DNA from: Trypanosoma brucei gambiense DAL972
Lineage: Eukaryota > Euglenozoa > Kinetoplastea > Trypanosomatida > Trypanosomatidae
Length of the DNA stretch: 64,000 bases
Direction: 5' to 3'
NCBI RefSeq assembly: GCF_000210295.1
Contig: NC_026743.1
Coordinates: forward strand, 2,480,001 to 2,544,000
Shown here one piece after another: positions 34,948 through 45,400 of this stretch (its first letter is position 1; each line of letters begins with the position of its first letter). A program made the translations under genes and the position numbers. The notes beneath the pieces were generated by a model. That model was not told the DNA's origin, did not search any database, and saw nothing but the letters and a program-made list of their open reading frames with translations.

Positions 34948-37900
34948 TTATGAAGTACTCTCGTAACCAGCATCCCATTCATACTGGTATTTCGCGCTTT
35001 CCTTACAGTATGAGACCACAAGGACACAATAGGGGCTGCGACTTAACACATTATCGCCCATGTGGAACATGCGATAGGGATTTAGCTCCTCTTGAGACGC
35101 AGCCGCGCCCTCTGGTGGCTCCGGACCCCGTCCCATTTCCGCGCCGCACATACTCCTTCCGTTACCCTCACTCACAGGGTAAACCATCACACGTAGCTTT
35201 CGTGCTGAACGTTCATTGCTTTGAAAATTGAGACGAAAGCGAAGGTAGACACGTGTTGGTGGCGTACAACGGCTGTTAGCGCCCCCGCCAAAGCGTTGCA
35301 AGATGGATGTTCTCTCAGCCACTTTATCGATGACATGCTTGGCAGCCTCAGCCACCTCCTGCAATAGTTTTTCTTCAGCTTCCGATTCTGCCTGGGTTGC
35401 GTCCTTTTCGTTGGTAAAGTTTTCCAGAATGGATGGCCACTGCACGCCGAGGTGAAAGCGAAGCTGCTTCCGGCTCTGATAATAAAGGAACTGCGGTTCA
35501 TTGACTGTTCCATACACACGTAACGTACCATCCGCAAACCTGCCGGACGCACCCTTCTCTGAGGACGCAGGCGAACGTCGACGCAGAAGCAGCGAAAAGT
35601 AGTCCTTTACTCCCAACCCCCTTCTGGACCGCTCACACACCCGTTGGTAAATTCTGCTTCGTTTGCACCGACCATACGAAATTGGATTATATGGCTTGTT
35701 AGGAGAGAAGCACATTGGCACATATGAGACAGCGATGTAGAGTCTCTTTGTTTCTTCACGGGGTTTACGATCCTGAAGACTGGCGTCAAACTCGTCACGG
35801 GTAACGAGAGGAGGCCCGAGCACTGCAAGCCAGGGAAGCGGTAGGTACAGACGGGGCACGCCGCTCGTAAGAGGTTGATTACCGACGCCAAGAGACGCCA
35901 TCGGATAGCACGCCTTGCCGCCGCCCTCCAAGATGGAAAAGACACCGCCATCGTCGGTGCTGCTGTCACCACTAACAAGGCAACCATTAAATGAAAGTGA
36001 ACCTCGACTGGAAGAGACGAGTGACTCAACCCCCAGCGCGCGCGCGACAAATTTAATAGCAGATGCGTCAGTAGGCAAAATGCTCTCTTGGCTTCCGAAG
36101 ACCTCGCTAGTAGAAGAACAGAACGAGCCGAGAAACAGTACAGGGTCCTTCGGCTCCTGACCGTCGAGAGCCTGGCCGCAGTTCCTGGGATACACTCTGT
36201 ATAGAACCGCCGAGCAGTCGATATTGGGTACGTTAACGCTGTTGAGATTTTTGTGATCATTCCCCATCAAGTTGTACACGTCAAAATTGACGGCGCCACC
36301 GTTTGTGGGTTCGCAGGGTCTGAGCATGAAGAGCAACGATAAGACCGACGACAACACACCTTCATGGGCGCAATAACTCCATTCAGCTGTGCCTCTTTGC
36401 CTTGGGACCTTTCCATCCATCAACGATTCGACAAAGGCCCCGGCGGTGTTGCGCAGCGACACGGGCAGCCGCTCAAGGTTTGAAGCAAAGAAGTTAGGAA
36501 GGAAGGGTCGAGGCAACCGCACGAACGCCGAGTCGACGTGAAGATTGCTGGCCTGCTTTGCAGTTAGCGAGTTTTTAGAATTCACCAAACTTCGGTGGTG
36601 CTTGTGAAAGGCGGCAAAAAGCTGCCGAGGAAAGATGGAAACTACAAAAAGGGGGAGTCGTGGTGGCAGAAAAGTATCCAAAAGTTGAGGGAAAGGCGAG
36701 ATGCGAGGCTCGCTACTTCCGACCCGTGTGTCACCGGTGCTCCCAACACCCTCCCATTCTGCAAGGTACCAGAAATCGCGCTTACCCGCGGACACACGAA
36801 AGACCTCGTCGATGTCCTCCTGATGGTTACCATCTGGCCCACTGCTCGCAGTTCCACCGGCCCTTGGCGCAGAGCGCAACCCACATATACCCGCACCGAC
36901 GGGGAGACGACTATCCATCATTCCCTGGGCGGTCACTTTCTTAGCAACCATTTCGTTGTAAACATTAGTCAACCGCCTCCACCACTCTGCAACCAGGATG
37001 CTCCTTTGTTGCTGTTCCCGTGCCGTAATTTCAGCGAGCCCTTTGGCGAAGAATTTCAGCACCAGCGACGATATCATTGACCATGTGTGTCCCGGAGCCT
37101 CAGACGAGAGCTCCGCCGGCACCCACCACTTCGCTCCCAGTTCAAATAAAACACTCTTTCGCGTTCCGCGGCGATCATCGACACCCTGCATCTCATTACC
37201 CATAAGTACCAATATATCACCCACATACCCCTGGTCTCCGTTGACAGTAGCAACTCCCACTGGAATACAAAACACATCACGATAAGCAAGTCCCTCACTC
37301 CACTTCCGCAGTTCTTCTGTAAAATCCCCCGTTTGCCGCTTGGAGTTGTCCACTTTGAAGTAGAAGTCGATTTTGGAATGATAAATCTTCTCGGATGACA
37401 GTGCATCCTTCTCGGGCCGATCTGAATCGGCTTCCAGATCAACTGCATGCTCTTCGACCACACTCTGTCCCTCGCTTACCACTACCCCCTCGGTACCTGT
37501 CACATTTTTGCCACCAGGTATCGAATCGTCCCCTTCATCGCCATCATCAGATGACGACGACACCTCCTCGTTATCAACCATCTCCTGCGTGTCCGACAAG
37601 AGGTAAACCGCCCGCCGCTCCAACTTTTTCTCCTGGCCTTGAAACTCTACAAATATGTCGAGGGCGAAAACCATCTCATTCTCGCGGTCCTCCAACCGCA
37701 AATCCACTGTCACCTCCGTTTGAAAAACACGATCTACTAACCGCGTCATTTTGGAGGTCTCGGCAGTGGTTGGCTTTTCAGGAGTGTATTTACCCGGCCA
37801 ATACTTCCTTTGGACGACACTAAGAGCCGGCGCCTCACCGGACAGAGCAACACTTGGTGAGTTGTCGTATTTAATCCTAATTTGGGCTTTGCGGCCCTGA

Positions 37901-39441
37901 ACAACCTCCTCCGGAGGAGCGACCACGATGGTGCCGAGAGTCCTTTCCTCTTCCCTGCCAACCACTTGCAGAATAGTTTCATCAGTAAATATGGCGTCAA
38001 CCTCAACACGAAGGAAGAAAGAACGGTCCTGTCCACTCATCCCAACTGATTCCAACCCACCAGCATGCGTGCTAGCCTTGGACCCAGAAGAGACTCCTAT
38101 ACATTCTTGAACTAGTGACAAACTCTTGAGAGTTCCCTCGAAAGTTACATTCTGCCGCACCGGTGCCGTAATACTCCAGATCGTACGCATGGGACGCTCC
38201 ACGTGAGTGCGCAACGGACGACTTTCGCAACTCTGGAATATGTTACCAGCGAACATTGTGGCTTTCCACAGCGCAGCCAAGGTCGGGCCCTCAAACCACG
38301 CCTGACCCAAGAAACTTTCGAGGGTATGTTCAATGCCGCCAGGACCTGGTGAGCCACCAAGTAGCCAATCCCTGGCGCCCCCACTTGGGGCGACTGGTCG
38401 AGAGAAAATGGTACGACAACGCTCACTGGCAGCACGTAAAATATCATGGAAGTTACTTGACCGCGGCACAGCCGCCTCCACGACCTGGCGCACAAGTCCG
38501 TGACCCTGACGCACCAACGAGCACCCAACGTCTTCAGTGGCATCTCCTTCCCGGGCAAACGACGTAACACGAACAGTTGACCGCACGCACCGCAGTTGGT
38601 CGTGTGAAAAGAGCTGGGTGCTATTAGCGACCTCCATTTCTGAGGGAGAGAGAGAGTGAACACAAACCTCAACCTGGGAAAAGAGGAGGTTCTTTTGAGC
38701 CCACCGCAGCGCCGCATAGCCCCCATCCGTTGAGGTGGAGTAACACTGCACAGCATCAAGAACGACAAGCTCCGGTAGCGGTGAGGCACCACATTCGGCT
38801 TCGCCATTGGCTGCCCCATTACTTGTGTCCGCATTGATGCTCTCGTGGCTGGTTGCACCCCCGTTGTCATCAGCCGATTTATCGGCCCAGTGCACTACAT
38901 ACACATCTCCGCGCAACACATCGACAACCCTCCCAGCAACCACCTTACGGAACAACCCGCTGCTCTCATGCCGAGACATATCTCCCGCCCATGCGCAGGG
39001 AATCGCGGAAGCCGCACCGACCTTCACGGGTTCTCCCAGCGCCCCTCGCTTCTCAGCATCGATAAGATCCTCAAGCCGAAAGCAAATGGGCCGTATAATA
39101 CGACCAACCCCGAGAAACAACAACGTCTCTTGCAGCGATGCCCATTCCGTTGCCTGCCCATTGGTGGAGAAAATGATGTCCCCATAACCGAGAAGTGGGA
39201 ACTCTGCGTAGTAGTCTTGACGCAGATATTTATGCGAGGCATCACGTATCATCGAAACAGCCTTATCAATAGCGCACTCGAGCACTGGCGCCGTGCCACG
39301 TGGCACATCCACAGCCGACAACTCACAGCTGATGACTCGGCGGTACAGCGGAACTCTAACGTTGAAGACATTTTTAGCAAGCCAACAAATTGAATTAATG
39401 GGAACCAGTACCCCATCCCGCTTAACGAGGGGAGTTACCAT
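34948..39441 (-). CDS. Large protein of unknown function (1497 residues)
   Basis: Uninterrupted frame of 1497 residues from ATG 39441. I recognise no domain. Visible features: an N-terminal hydrophobic/basic stretch (INSICWLAKNVFNVRVPLYR), a central acidic Ser-rich low-complexity region (VSSSSDDGDEGDDS, about residue 630), a helical segment AEITAREQQQRSILVAEWWR, and a C-terminal part with many aromatic and Arg residues. No membrane helix or coiled coil stands out. Codon use looks normal for its neighbours and a good splice tract (39540-39582) precedes it, so the gene is surely real. Kinetoplastid-specific is my guess. Confidence 0.88.
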   Translation of the reverse strand: MVTPLVKRDGVLVPINSICWLAKNVFNVRVPLYRRVISCELSAVDVPRGTAPVLECAIDKAVSMIRDASHKYLRQDYYAEFPLLGYGDIIFSTNGQATEWASLQETLLFLGVGRIIRPICFRLEDLIDAEKRGALGEPVKVGAASAIPCAWAGDMSRHESSGLFRKVVAGRVVDVLRGDVYVVHWADKSADDNGGATSHESINADTSNGAANGEAECGASPLPELVVLDAVQCYSTSTDGGYAALRWAQKNLLFSQVEVCVHSLSPSEMEVANSTQLFSHDQLRCVRSTVRVTSFAREGDATEDVGCSLVRQGHGLVRQVVEAAVPRSSNFHDILRAASERCRTIFSRPVAPSGGARDWLLGGSPGPGGIEHTLESFLGQAWFEGPTLAALWKATMFAGNIFQSCESRPLRTHVERPMRTIWSITAPVRQNVTFEGTLKSLSLVQECIGVSSGSKASTHAGGLESVGMSGQDRSFFLRVEVDAIFTDETILQVVGREEERTLGTIVVAPPEEVVQGRKAQIRIKYDNSPSVALSGEAPALSVVQRKYWPGKYTPEKPTTAETSKMTRLVDRVFQTEVTVDLRLEDRENEMVFALDIFVEFQGQEKKLERRAVYLLSDTQEMVDNEEVSSSSDDGDEGDDSIPGGKNVTGTEGVVVSEGQSVVEEHAVDLEADSDRPEKDALSSEKIYHSKIDFYFKVDNSKRQTGDFTEELRKWSEGLAYRDVFCIPVGVATVNGDQGYVGDILVLMGNEMQGVDDRRGTRKSVLFELGAKWWVPAELSSEAPGHTWSMISSLVLKFFAKGLAEITAREQQQRSILVAEWWRRLTNVYNEMVAKKVTAQGMMDSRLPVGAGICGLRSAPRAGGTASSGPDGNHQEDIDEVFRVSAGKRDFWYLAEWEGVGSTGDTRVGSSEPRISPFPQLLDTFLPPRLPLFVVSIFPRQLFAAFHKHHRSLVNSKNSLTAKQASNLHVDSAFVRLPRPFLPNFFASNLERLPVSLRNTAGAFVESLMDGKVPRQRGTAEWSYCAHEGVLSSVLSLLFMLRPCEPTNGGAVNFDVYNLMGNDHKNLNSVNVPNIDCSAVLYRVYPRNCGQALDGQEPKDPVLFLGSFCSSTSEVFGSQESILPTDASAIKFVARALGVESLVSSSRGSLSFNGCLVSGDSSTDDGGVFSILEGGGKACYPMASLGVGNQPLTSGVPRLYLPLPWLAVLGPPLVTRDEFDASLQDRKPREETKRLYIAVSYVPMCFSPNKPYNPISYGRCKRSRIYQRVCERSRRGLGVKDYFSLLLRRRSPASSEKGASGRFADGTLRVYGTVNEPQFLYYQSRKQLRFHLGVQWPSILENFTNEKDATQAESEAEEKLLQEVAEAAKHVIDKVAERTSILQRFGGGANSRCTPPTRVYLRFRLNFQSNERSARKLRVMVYPVSEGNGRSMCGAEMGRGPEPPEGAAASQEELNPYRMFHMGDNVLSRSPYCVLVVSYCKESAKYQYEWDAGYESTS

Positions 39442-40406
39442 ACGATTTGCCCGTTATGTGAAACCTCAGAATAAATGAAAACAACCGCGACGACACAGTG
39501 TGACACACACGGAAGAAAACAAGGTGGAGCGCCCACAATAAAGGGACGTCAGAGAGACAAAGGGAAAAAGAGGTAAAGGGAGCAAGTCTTCCAAAACGTA
39601 CGACGTTAGACACCGTCACGCACCCCACACGTGGAACCACACAAACATTCCAGGGGAAAATAAAATACAGATACTTGAAAAACTGTCTTTCACGGTCAAA
39701 AATACTCCGCGATGCTGCTTCAGCGAAGTGAGTGTTGAACACCCAAATGAACCAAAACTAGGAACCTTGCGAAGCCAAAGAAAGCAGCTGATCTGACTGA
39801 GCAGGGGACCACATGGATCGAATCGAGGTATGCAATAATTTCCCTCATCTCACTCAAACAGTAGGCAAACCCTCGGCCATGATCAGGTTGGCGGGGCCCA
39901 AATCCCTCGCCGACTGAGTGTGGAAAGACGCATACGAAGACATTCTTGCTATAACTGTCACCACCAACCCACATTTAATGCATGCAAAGCCACCGATGCA
40001 TTACATAACAGCAACCTAACACGACCGCGCACCAAACCCGCCTGTATGGATAAGAGACCTCAGGTCTGCTGTCACGGTATAATCCTCCCTCCATCTCCGG
40101 GGTCGCTATGCATGCCACGCAAACGATAAAACCAACAGCAAAAATTGGAACGATACGAAATACGAGTAGTTGCGAAGACGATAACGATGAGTTTCGACAG
40201 CGAATCAAATGAAACACAGAGCTAGAGGCATTAATCCCCACCAAAAAAATAGGGGAAATTTTTTGGCGCATGCCCAGCTATGCGGTCCACAAAAAAAAAA
40301 ATCTCCCTCCCCCCTCAAGCGCACTGCCGCCGTTTCCCCGCAACACAGATGATGAGCAGAGGCCAAAACCCCGCATGCTTTTGCTTGTGCGCCCGCATAC
40401 AAACAT
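39442..40406. other. 965-bp intergenic region
   Basis: Splice tract at 39540-39582 for the 1497-residue gene; the remaining 800 bp are the presumed 3'UTR of the upstream gene, with A-runs near 40240 and 40291-40300. Short minus-strand frames lack domain features. No gene is seen. Confidence 0.5.
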
Positions 40407-42110
40407 TTACACAACAAGGTCGTTCGTTGAATATTCCACAATGACATAATGCAGGTCCCGTGCATTTCCCTCTCTCATGCGCCTGAATGCCTCCTCGCTA
40501 TCCAGAAAGGTCTCCCCTGACAGCGTACAAAAGTACTGTGTCGAGGAGAAGAACGAGGGACATGCTTCAAGATCCTGCCTTGACCGAGGAAACATAGGAG
40601 TGGGCACACTCGTCTCACTTGTGTCAACCACTGGCACTCCCGCACCTGAAGAATCGATTATTACCGGTGCAAGAAGACGGAAGGAAACCACATCGAAAGT
40701 TGCGTGTGCCACAAAAGACACAACTCTCCATGATTCGCGTAATGCCTGGAATACTGAAAGACTGGAAGGGAAATAACAACTAACAACGGCGCCGCCACCT
40801 TTCATCTGGGGTGAAATCCCAATCCGCACCCCTTTGCATTGCCCACTATCCTTGTTTCCATACGCACCAACCAGCACCTCCCGTAGAGCGTCACAACCCG
40901 CCCCGCGGAGAGTTGATACATCTTGACTGATCGTAATCTCTAGCATGAGCGAGCCCTTTTCCTGCACCCCTTCGACCTCGTGGCCTCCCTCGACAGGTCT
41001 TTCTCCCTTCGGTTTCCCCCACTTCAGCACATTCCGCAGCCACGGCAACAACTGAGATCCCGTCCGCCGCTCCGAGAGGTAATGCCATCCATCAAACTCA
41101 GAGCGACTGAACCGAAGCGCCGCAGCAAACATGGAGAAGAGTGGTGCAGCGCTCAACCACAAAGTACGAACGGCACTTGAGCAAGAACCTCCGTTCGGAT
41201 CATGAGATGTACACGGTTTGAAATGCTTCCCATGATCAAGACACTCAGTCCTCTGTGTAGAAAAGGTGTCGGGGGTCACAGAGAAGTGATGACGAAGTGC
41301 TTCGCTCACGCCACTGAGGCCGTGCGCCGTCCCCGGACACGCAAAAGCCTCCTCCGAAAGAGTGGAAGCAACCTTCCCGTGTACGTCATGCTCAAGAACT
41401 TCCACACGGCTACCGTCGACAGTGTAACCTATACAATGACATTCATGGAACGCACGACCCCTTGACGCGTCCACGGCCCGCCTTGCGCTCCAAAACGGGT
41501 CGAGGGCCCCGCCATCTACAGCTATTGCCGAATGATAAACGACACAAGGAGTGCGTTCCAGTTCATCGAAAGCAGCGAGAACCTCGCGCCGGACAACTGA
41601 CGCCACATTACCGGCAGTTAGCTCCGTCGCCTCATGGTAGAACACAACAGGAGCGTCCACAAGCTCTACCTCATCGGTACTAACCAGCGGCGATAGGCAG
41701 TGCTGCAGCTGTCCCCTCAATTTCCTGGGAAAATTGACTAGAACCAGCTTGGGCTTAAAGTTGGTTTTCGCTCCTGTTGCACCCAGCGTCGTGTTCTCAC
41801 CCCCGTTCAATAGCCGTCGACCCTCCCCGCCCCACAAAAGCTGTGGTGAGCCTCTGCGGCTGCTGCGCCATGCGGAATAGATGGTGAAGGCACCCATACA
41901 CAAAATGCCCATCCCAACAACGAACGACTCCTCTCGGCCAGTCGATGAGCCGCCCTCAGTACTCAATGGGGTTTCATCATCGACAACTGGAGGGGTGGCG
42001 ACGCCGCTCGTTTTAGTGGTAGATGGAGTGGCAGGGCCCGCGACACCGCTACTGGTCCCAGTAGCGGTAGACGGTGTAACACGAACCCGATCCAGGTCCC
42101 TGAGTCCCAT
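40407..42110 (-). CDS. Membrane-anchored protein of unknown function
   Basis: 567 residues from ATG 42110. The longer frame (to 42341) is rejected: its extra N-terminus is encoded by the long pyrimidine tract 42160-42250 that should direct trans-splicing, and a CAG acceptor lies just before ATG 42110. The protein opens with a Thr/Ser/Pro-rich stretch, then one membrane segment (FVVGMGILCMGAFTIYSAW, about 66-84), then a soluble region with LVLVNFPRKLRGQLQ and beta-rich segments and a second half rich in Phe/Ser. I recognise no enzyme motif. The N-terminal layout suggests a tail facing the lumen or intermembrane space with a large soluble domain. Confidence 0.8.
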   Translation of the reverse strand: MGLRDLDRVRVTPSTATGTSSGVAGPATPSTTKTSGVATPPVVDDETPLSTEGGSSTGREESFVVGMGILCMGAFTIYSAWRSSRRGSPQLLWGGEGRRLLNGGENTTLGATGAKTNFKPKLVLVNFPRKLRGQLQHCLSPLVSTDEVELVDAPVVFYHEATELTAGNVASVVRREVLAAFDELERTPCVVYHSAIAVDGGALDPFWSARRAVDASRGRAFHECHCIGYTVDGSRVEVLEHDVHGKVASTLSEEAFACPGTAHGLSGVSEALRHHFSVTPDTFSTQRTECLDHGKHFKPCTSHDPNGGSCSSAVRTLWLSAAPLFSMFAAALRFSRSEFDGWHYLSERRTGSQLLPWLRNVLKWGKPKGERPVEGGHEVEGVQEKGSLMLEITISQDVSTLRGAGCDALREVLVGAYGNKDSGQCKGVRIGISPQMKGGGAVVSCYFPSSLSVFQALRESWRVVSFVAHATFDVVSFRLLAPVIIDSSGAGVPVVDTSETSVPTPMFPRSRQDLEACPSFFSSTQYFCTLSGETFLDSEEAFRRMREGNARDLHYVIVEYSTNDLVV

Positions 42111-42482
42111 AAGCTTGCAACACCTCACTGAATGGTAGGCACAGTCACACACGGGAAGCGCAGAAACAGATCGGGAAAGGGGAGCAGCAGGAGGCAAAGA
42201 ACAAACACAAAAATGAAAGAAACAGCCAAAAAGGGATGAGGAAAGGAAATGGCGTGAAAACACAAATCCACACAGGCGGTAAACATAATCATCACAACAT
42301 TTGAAATGTAAAAAAAAGTATTGGTAGTTGTACAGTTTCATCCAACTTGCTTTGTATATTGCCGCGCCGTATTCACATAAAAACTTTTCTTTCCTTGCAA
42401 TAGTTAATCAATGGCTGTTGTGCACTGAATTTGGACCGTGAAAAGAAATTTTACAACCCCTATAAACTACACCTCCCCCTCC
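42111..42482. other. Intergenic region with a long pyrimidine tract
   Basis: About 90 bp of nearly continuous coding-strand pyrimidines (42160-42250), one of the strongest splice tracts in the window. The rest is CCP 3' sequence. No gene is seen. Confidence 0.6.
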
Positions 42483-45400
42483 CTAGTACAGAACGTCACC
42501 ATCGCCGTCCTCACTAGCATTGTCCTCCACGTCAAGCTCATCGAAATCATCGTCATCGTCGTCGTAATCGTCATCATCATCCTCGTCATCATCCTCGTCA
42601 TCGTTGTCCCCGCTAGCACTCGATTCACAGTCTTCGCCAACATCTCCAGCCACAACCTGGTCGTCATCGTCGTCATCGTCGTCGTCATCGTCGTCATTGG
42701 ACGATTCATCATCACTGATTACTCCGTGAAGCGTTGAACCGCTGACTGCCGGCGGAGCATCACCTAACCGCGGTTGCAGACTAAGTGTACGAAGCACCTC
42801 CGCCCGAAGCTCAGCCAGCGACACGTTGAACGAACAGGACTTTTCACGATTCATGCCCTTCTGATCTGTACGTCGCTCCTTCCGCGTCGCAAGAGCGTAC
42901 GAACCTCCAAAATTTGCAATTATATGTGTCTGAATACCATCGGATGAGCCAGCTGTTGCAAGAATAAGCCATGCTCGCTCAACTAGAGCCCTGTAGCCCG
43001 AGGAGCTGTCACTGAAGTTTGTCGAGAGAAGTCCAACACCACGGGCAAGCCGAGCCCCCATGTTCTCGAAATGACGAGTGCCGTAGGAAACTTCCCTCAG
43101 GGTAGTTCCACTAACGCCCTCAAACGCATTGGCCTTCGATTGCTGTCGCTGGTCGTGGTAATCCCCAGGTTTCATCAATCCTCGCATGTTACAACCGGGT
43201 AAGCCCTCAATGGCATCGTCCAACCCTCCCATCATCGTTGCCTCCAGAGTGTAGCTCATGCGTATCCCAAACTGGCGATACATCACTACCCTCCCTGTGT
43301 GTCGTTTACTCTTCTGCACCGCGAAAGAGCACTGCGGCAGGGAGAAAGCTGCGGAAAGCTGACTCAGCAAAATGGGTAGCAACTTCTCAGGGGTGACTGA
43401 ATCTGCAGCCGGAGACGCGGTGGAATTTAGAGACTGCTTGCGATTATTGGACGAAGGGATCGAGTAAGCCGACCCCACAGTACCAGGGATTGACGCAGGC
43501 AATTTCACAGCGGGCCTCTTCTTAGACGTTGCGACCGAGCGCATGCAACCGTACATCAAGAAATTTTTTGAACGTGAGTGACCATGAAGATCCACAAATA
43601 GTGGTACGCGGCGCTGCTCCTTCTCAATAATGTGCCGCGCAATTTGCTTCAACGAATACACTACTGGGTTGGTCGCTGGATTTGGATTCGCGTAGTCACG
43701 GTTAAGGTCGGCACCGCCAATTGAGCAGCGGTGATTTCCCAGAACGACACCATCAGGATTCAGCATGGGGATAACCTTCCACACATATCGGTTACGAAGG
43801 GCATGAGAATTATCTCGATTAGACAACAGGAAAGACATAAGACCGCGAAGGACCCAACTGGAGTTGCTCTCCCCTGGATGAACACGGGCTGTAACAAGTA
43901 GAACAGGACGTTCCTTTATGGGTCTGAACTCCTCTGGATCCATATTGCTCGAACCGAGCTTCCTCTCCCTCGGCGTTTCCGCCACCTCTGTGTGAATAGC
44001 ACTACTGTCGTCCTCAACGCCAACATTGCCACGGATGTCACTTGCTGTCAGCGTCAAAATGGGCACGGGAAGTCCACCAGGAGTGCAACACAGCTCCTGC
44101 ACCGCAAACAGAAGGGAAGGACCAAACACCGCGCTTGCTTGAAGCTTCCACCGCTCAACGTCGGACAGTAGGTTCGAGTAGGTGTACGGGTAACAGTTTG
44201 CGATAAACACGCATCCCTTCCTCTCAGGAAACTGGATACTGAAACTGAGCGTATAGCAATGTGACGGTTCCTCCTTCCGTTGTGACGAGCGTTTCTTGTT
44301 CGTTGCCTTCTTTTTCTTTGGTCTATCAGAGCTCTGCTGTTTATTACTATTCTTTGGTCCCTCGCCTTCCTCCACCGACGGTGCAGGGGAGTTGTCGACA
44401 GCAGGAGTCGTGGTGGAGCGGGCCGGCCGCTGATAACTGTTCCTGTAGTAAAAGATGTCGTGCCCACAGTGCTTCCATTGTGGAGCTTGCGATGCCGCCC
44501 CCATAGAACCTGATGACTCAAAGAACAACATAAGGGGTTGTTGCCCTTCATTGAAAGTTGAACTGGATTTCTCCATGTTGAGAATGTTAAAATGGTACGT
44601 CGCCCCAGGTGCGTAATCCTCCACACTGAAGCAGAACCACTGAACATGACAATTTGTATTAGTATCTGGGCTTAACACAAGATCGTACTCCATGTCATCG
44701 ACAGCGATCGCGCGCTGTAGGTTACCGCTCTCAAAATTGGACCTAAACTTTAAAACGCCTTTGAAATCCCCGGACGGAAGCGGCGGAGGGAACCTCAGCG
44801 AACTCTCTAACCTCTTCGCCTCCCTGTCACACATATTAAATACATCCTGCGGTTGTGACGCCACGGTCAACGGTGGCCTCTCGTAGACAACACAATCAGA
44901 AAATCGCGGACACATGCTCAAACGCCCTATTAGTCGTTTCATCACTCGTACTCGCGTCTCCAAAGATGGCTGCAGAAGCAGCTTCGGCTGTTCATCGAGG
45001 GAAAGGGAGTAATCGCTGCTCAACACGGGGTGTTCCGCTGCCGGACGATCCGATGAGACAAATTCTTGACATAATGGTATGCCTTCGTCAAAAAAATCCC
45101 AGGGCAACCCATTTGGGGCGGTAAATGTAGACGGAATATGTGCTGCTCCAGCCATCGCCGAAGCATTTGCAGGCGGGAGCAGAGACATATATCCCCTGGC
45201 ACACCTGTCAACGCGCAACTCTGGAGAAAAGAAACTAGGTTCCGCGTCCACCAGAGGGGGCGCGTGCACTTCGGTCGCAACCTTTGCGCCCGGAGGGAGA
45301 TGAATATGCGACAGGGAATCCTCCTGTTCCCCCCGTGCCTTCCGCTGATGCTGAGGGAGCAAAGGCAGGGTAGGAACAACACGCACTGTGGAAGAGACTT

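Noticed and set aside
42438..42737. 99-codon plus-strand Val/Ile-rich frame
   Set aside because: Antisense of the poly-Asp codon repeat of the carboxypeptidase; not a membrane protein.
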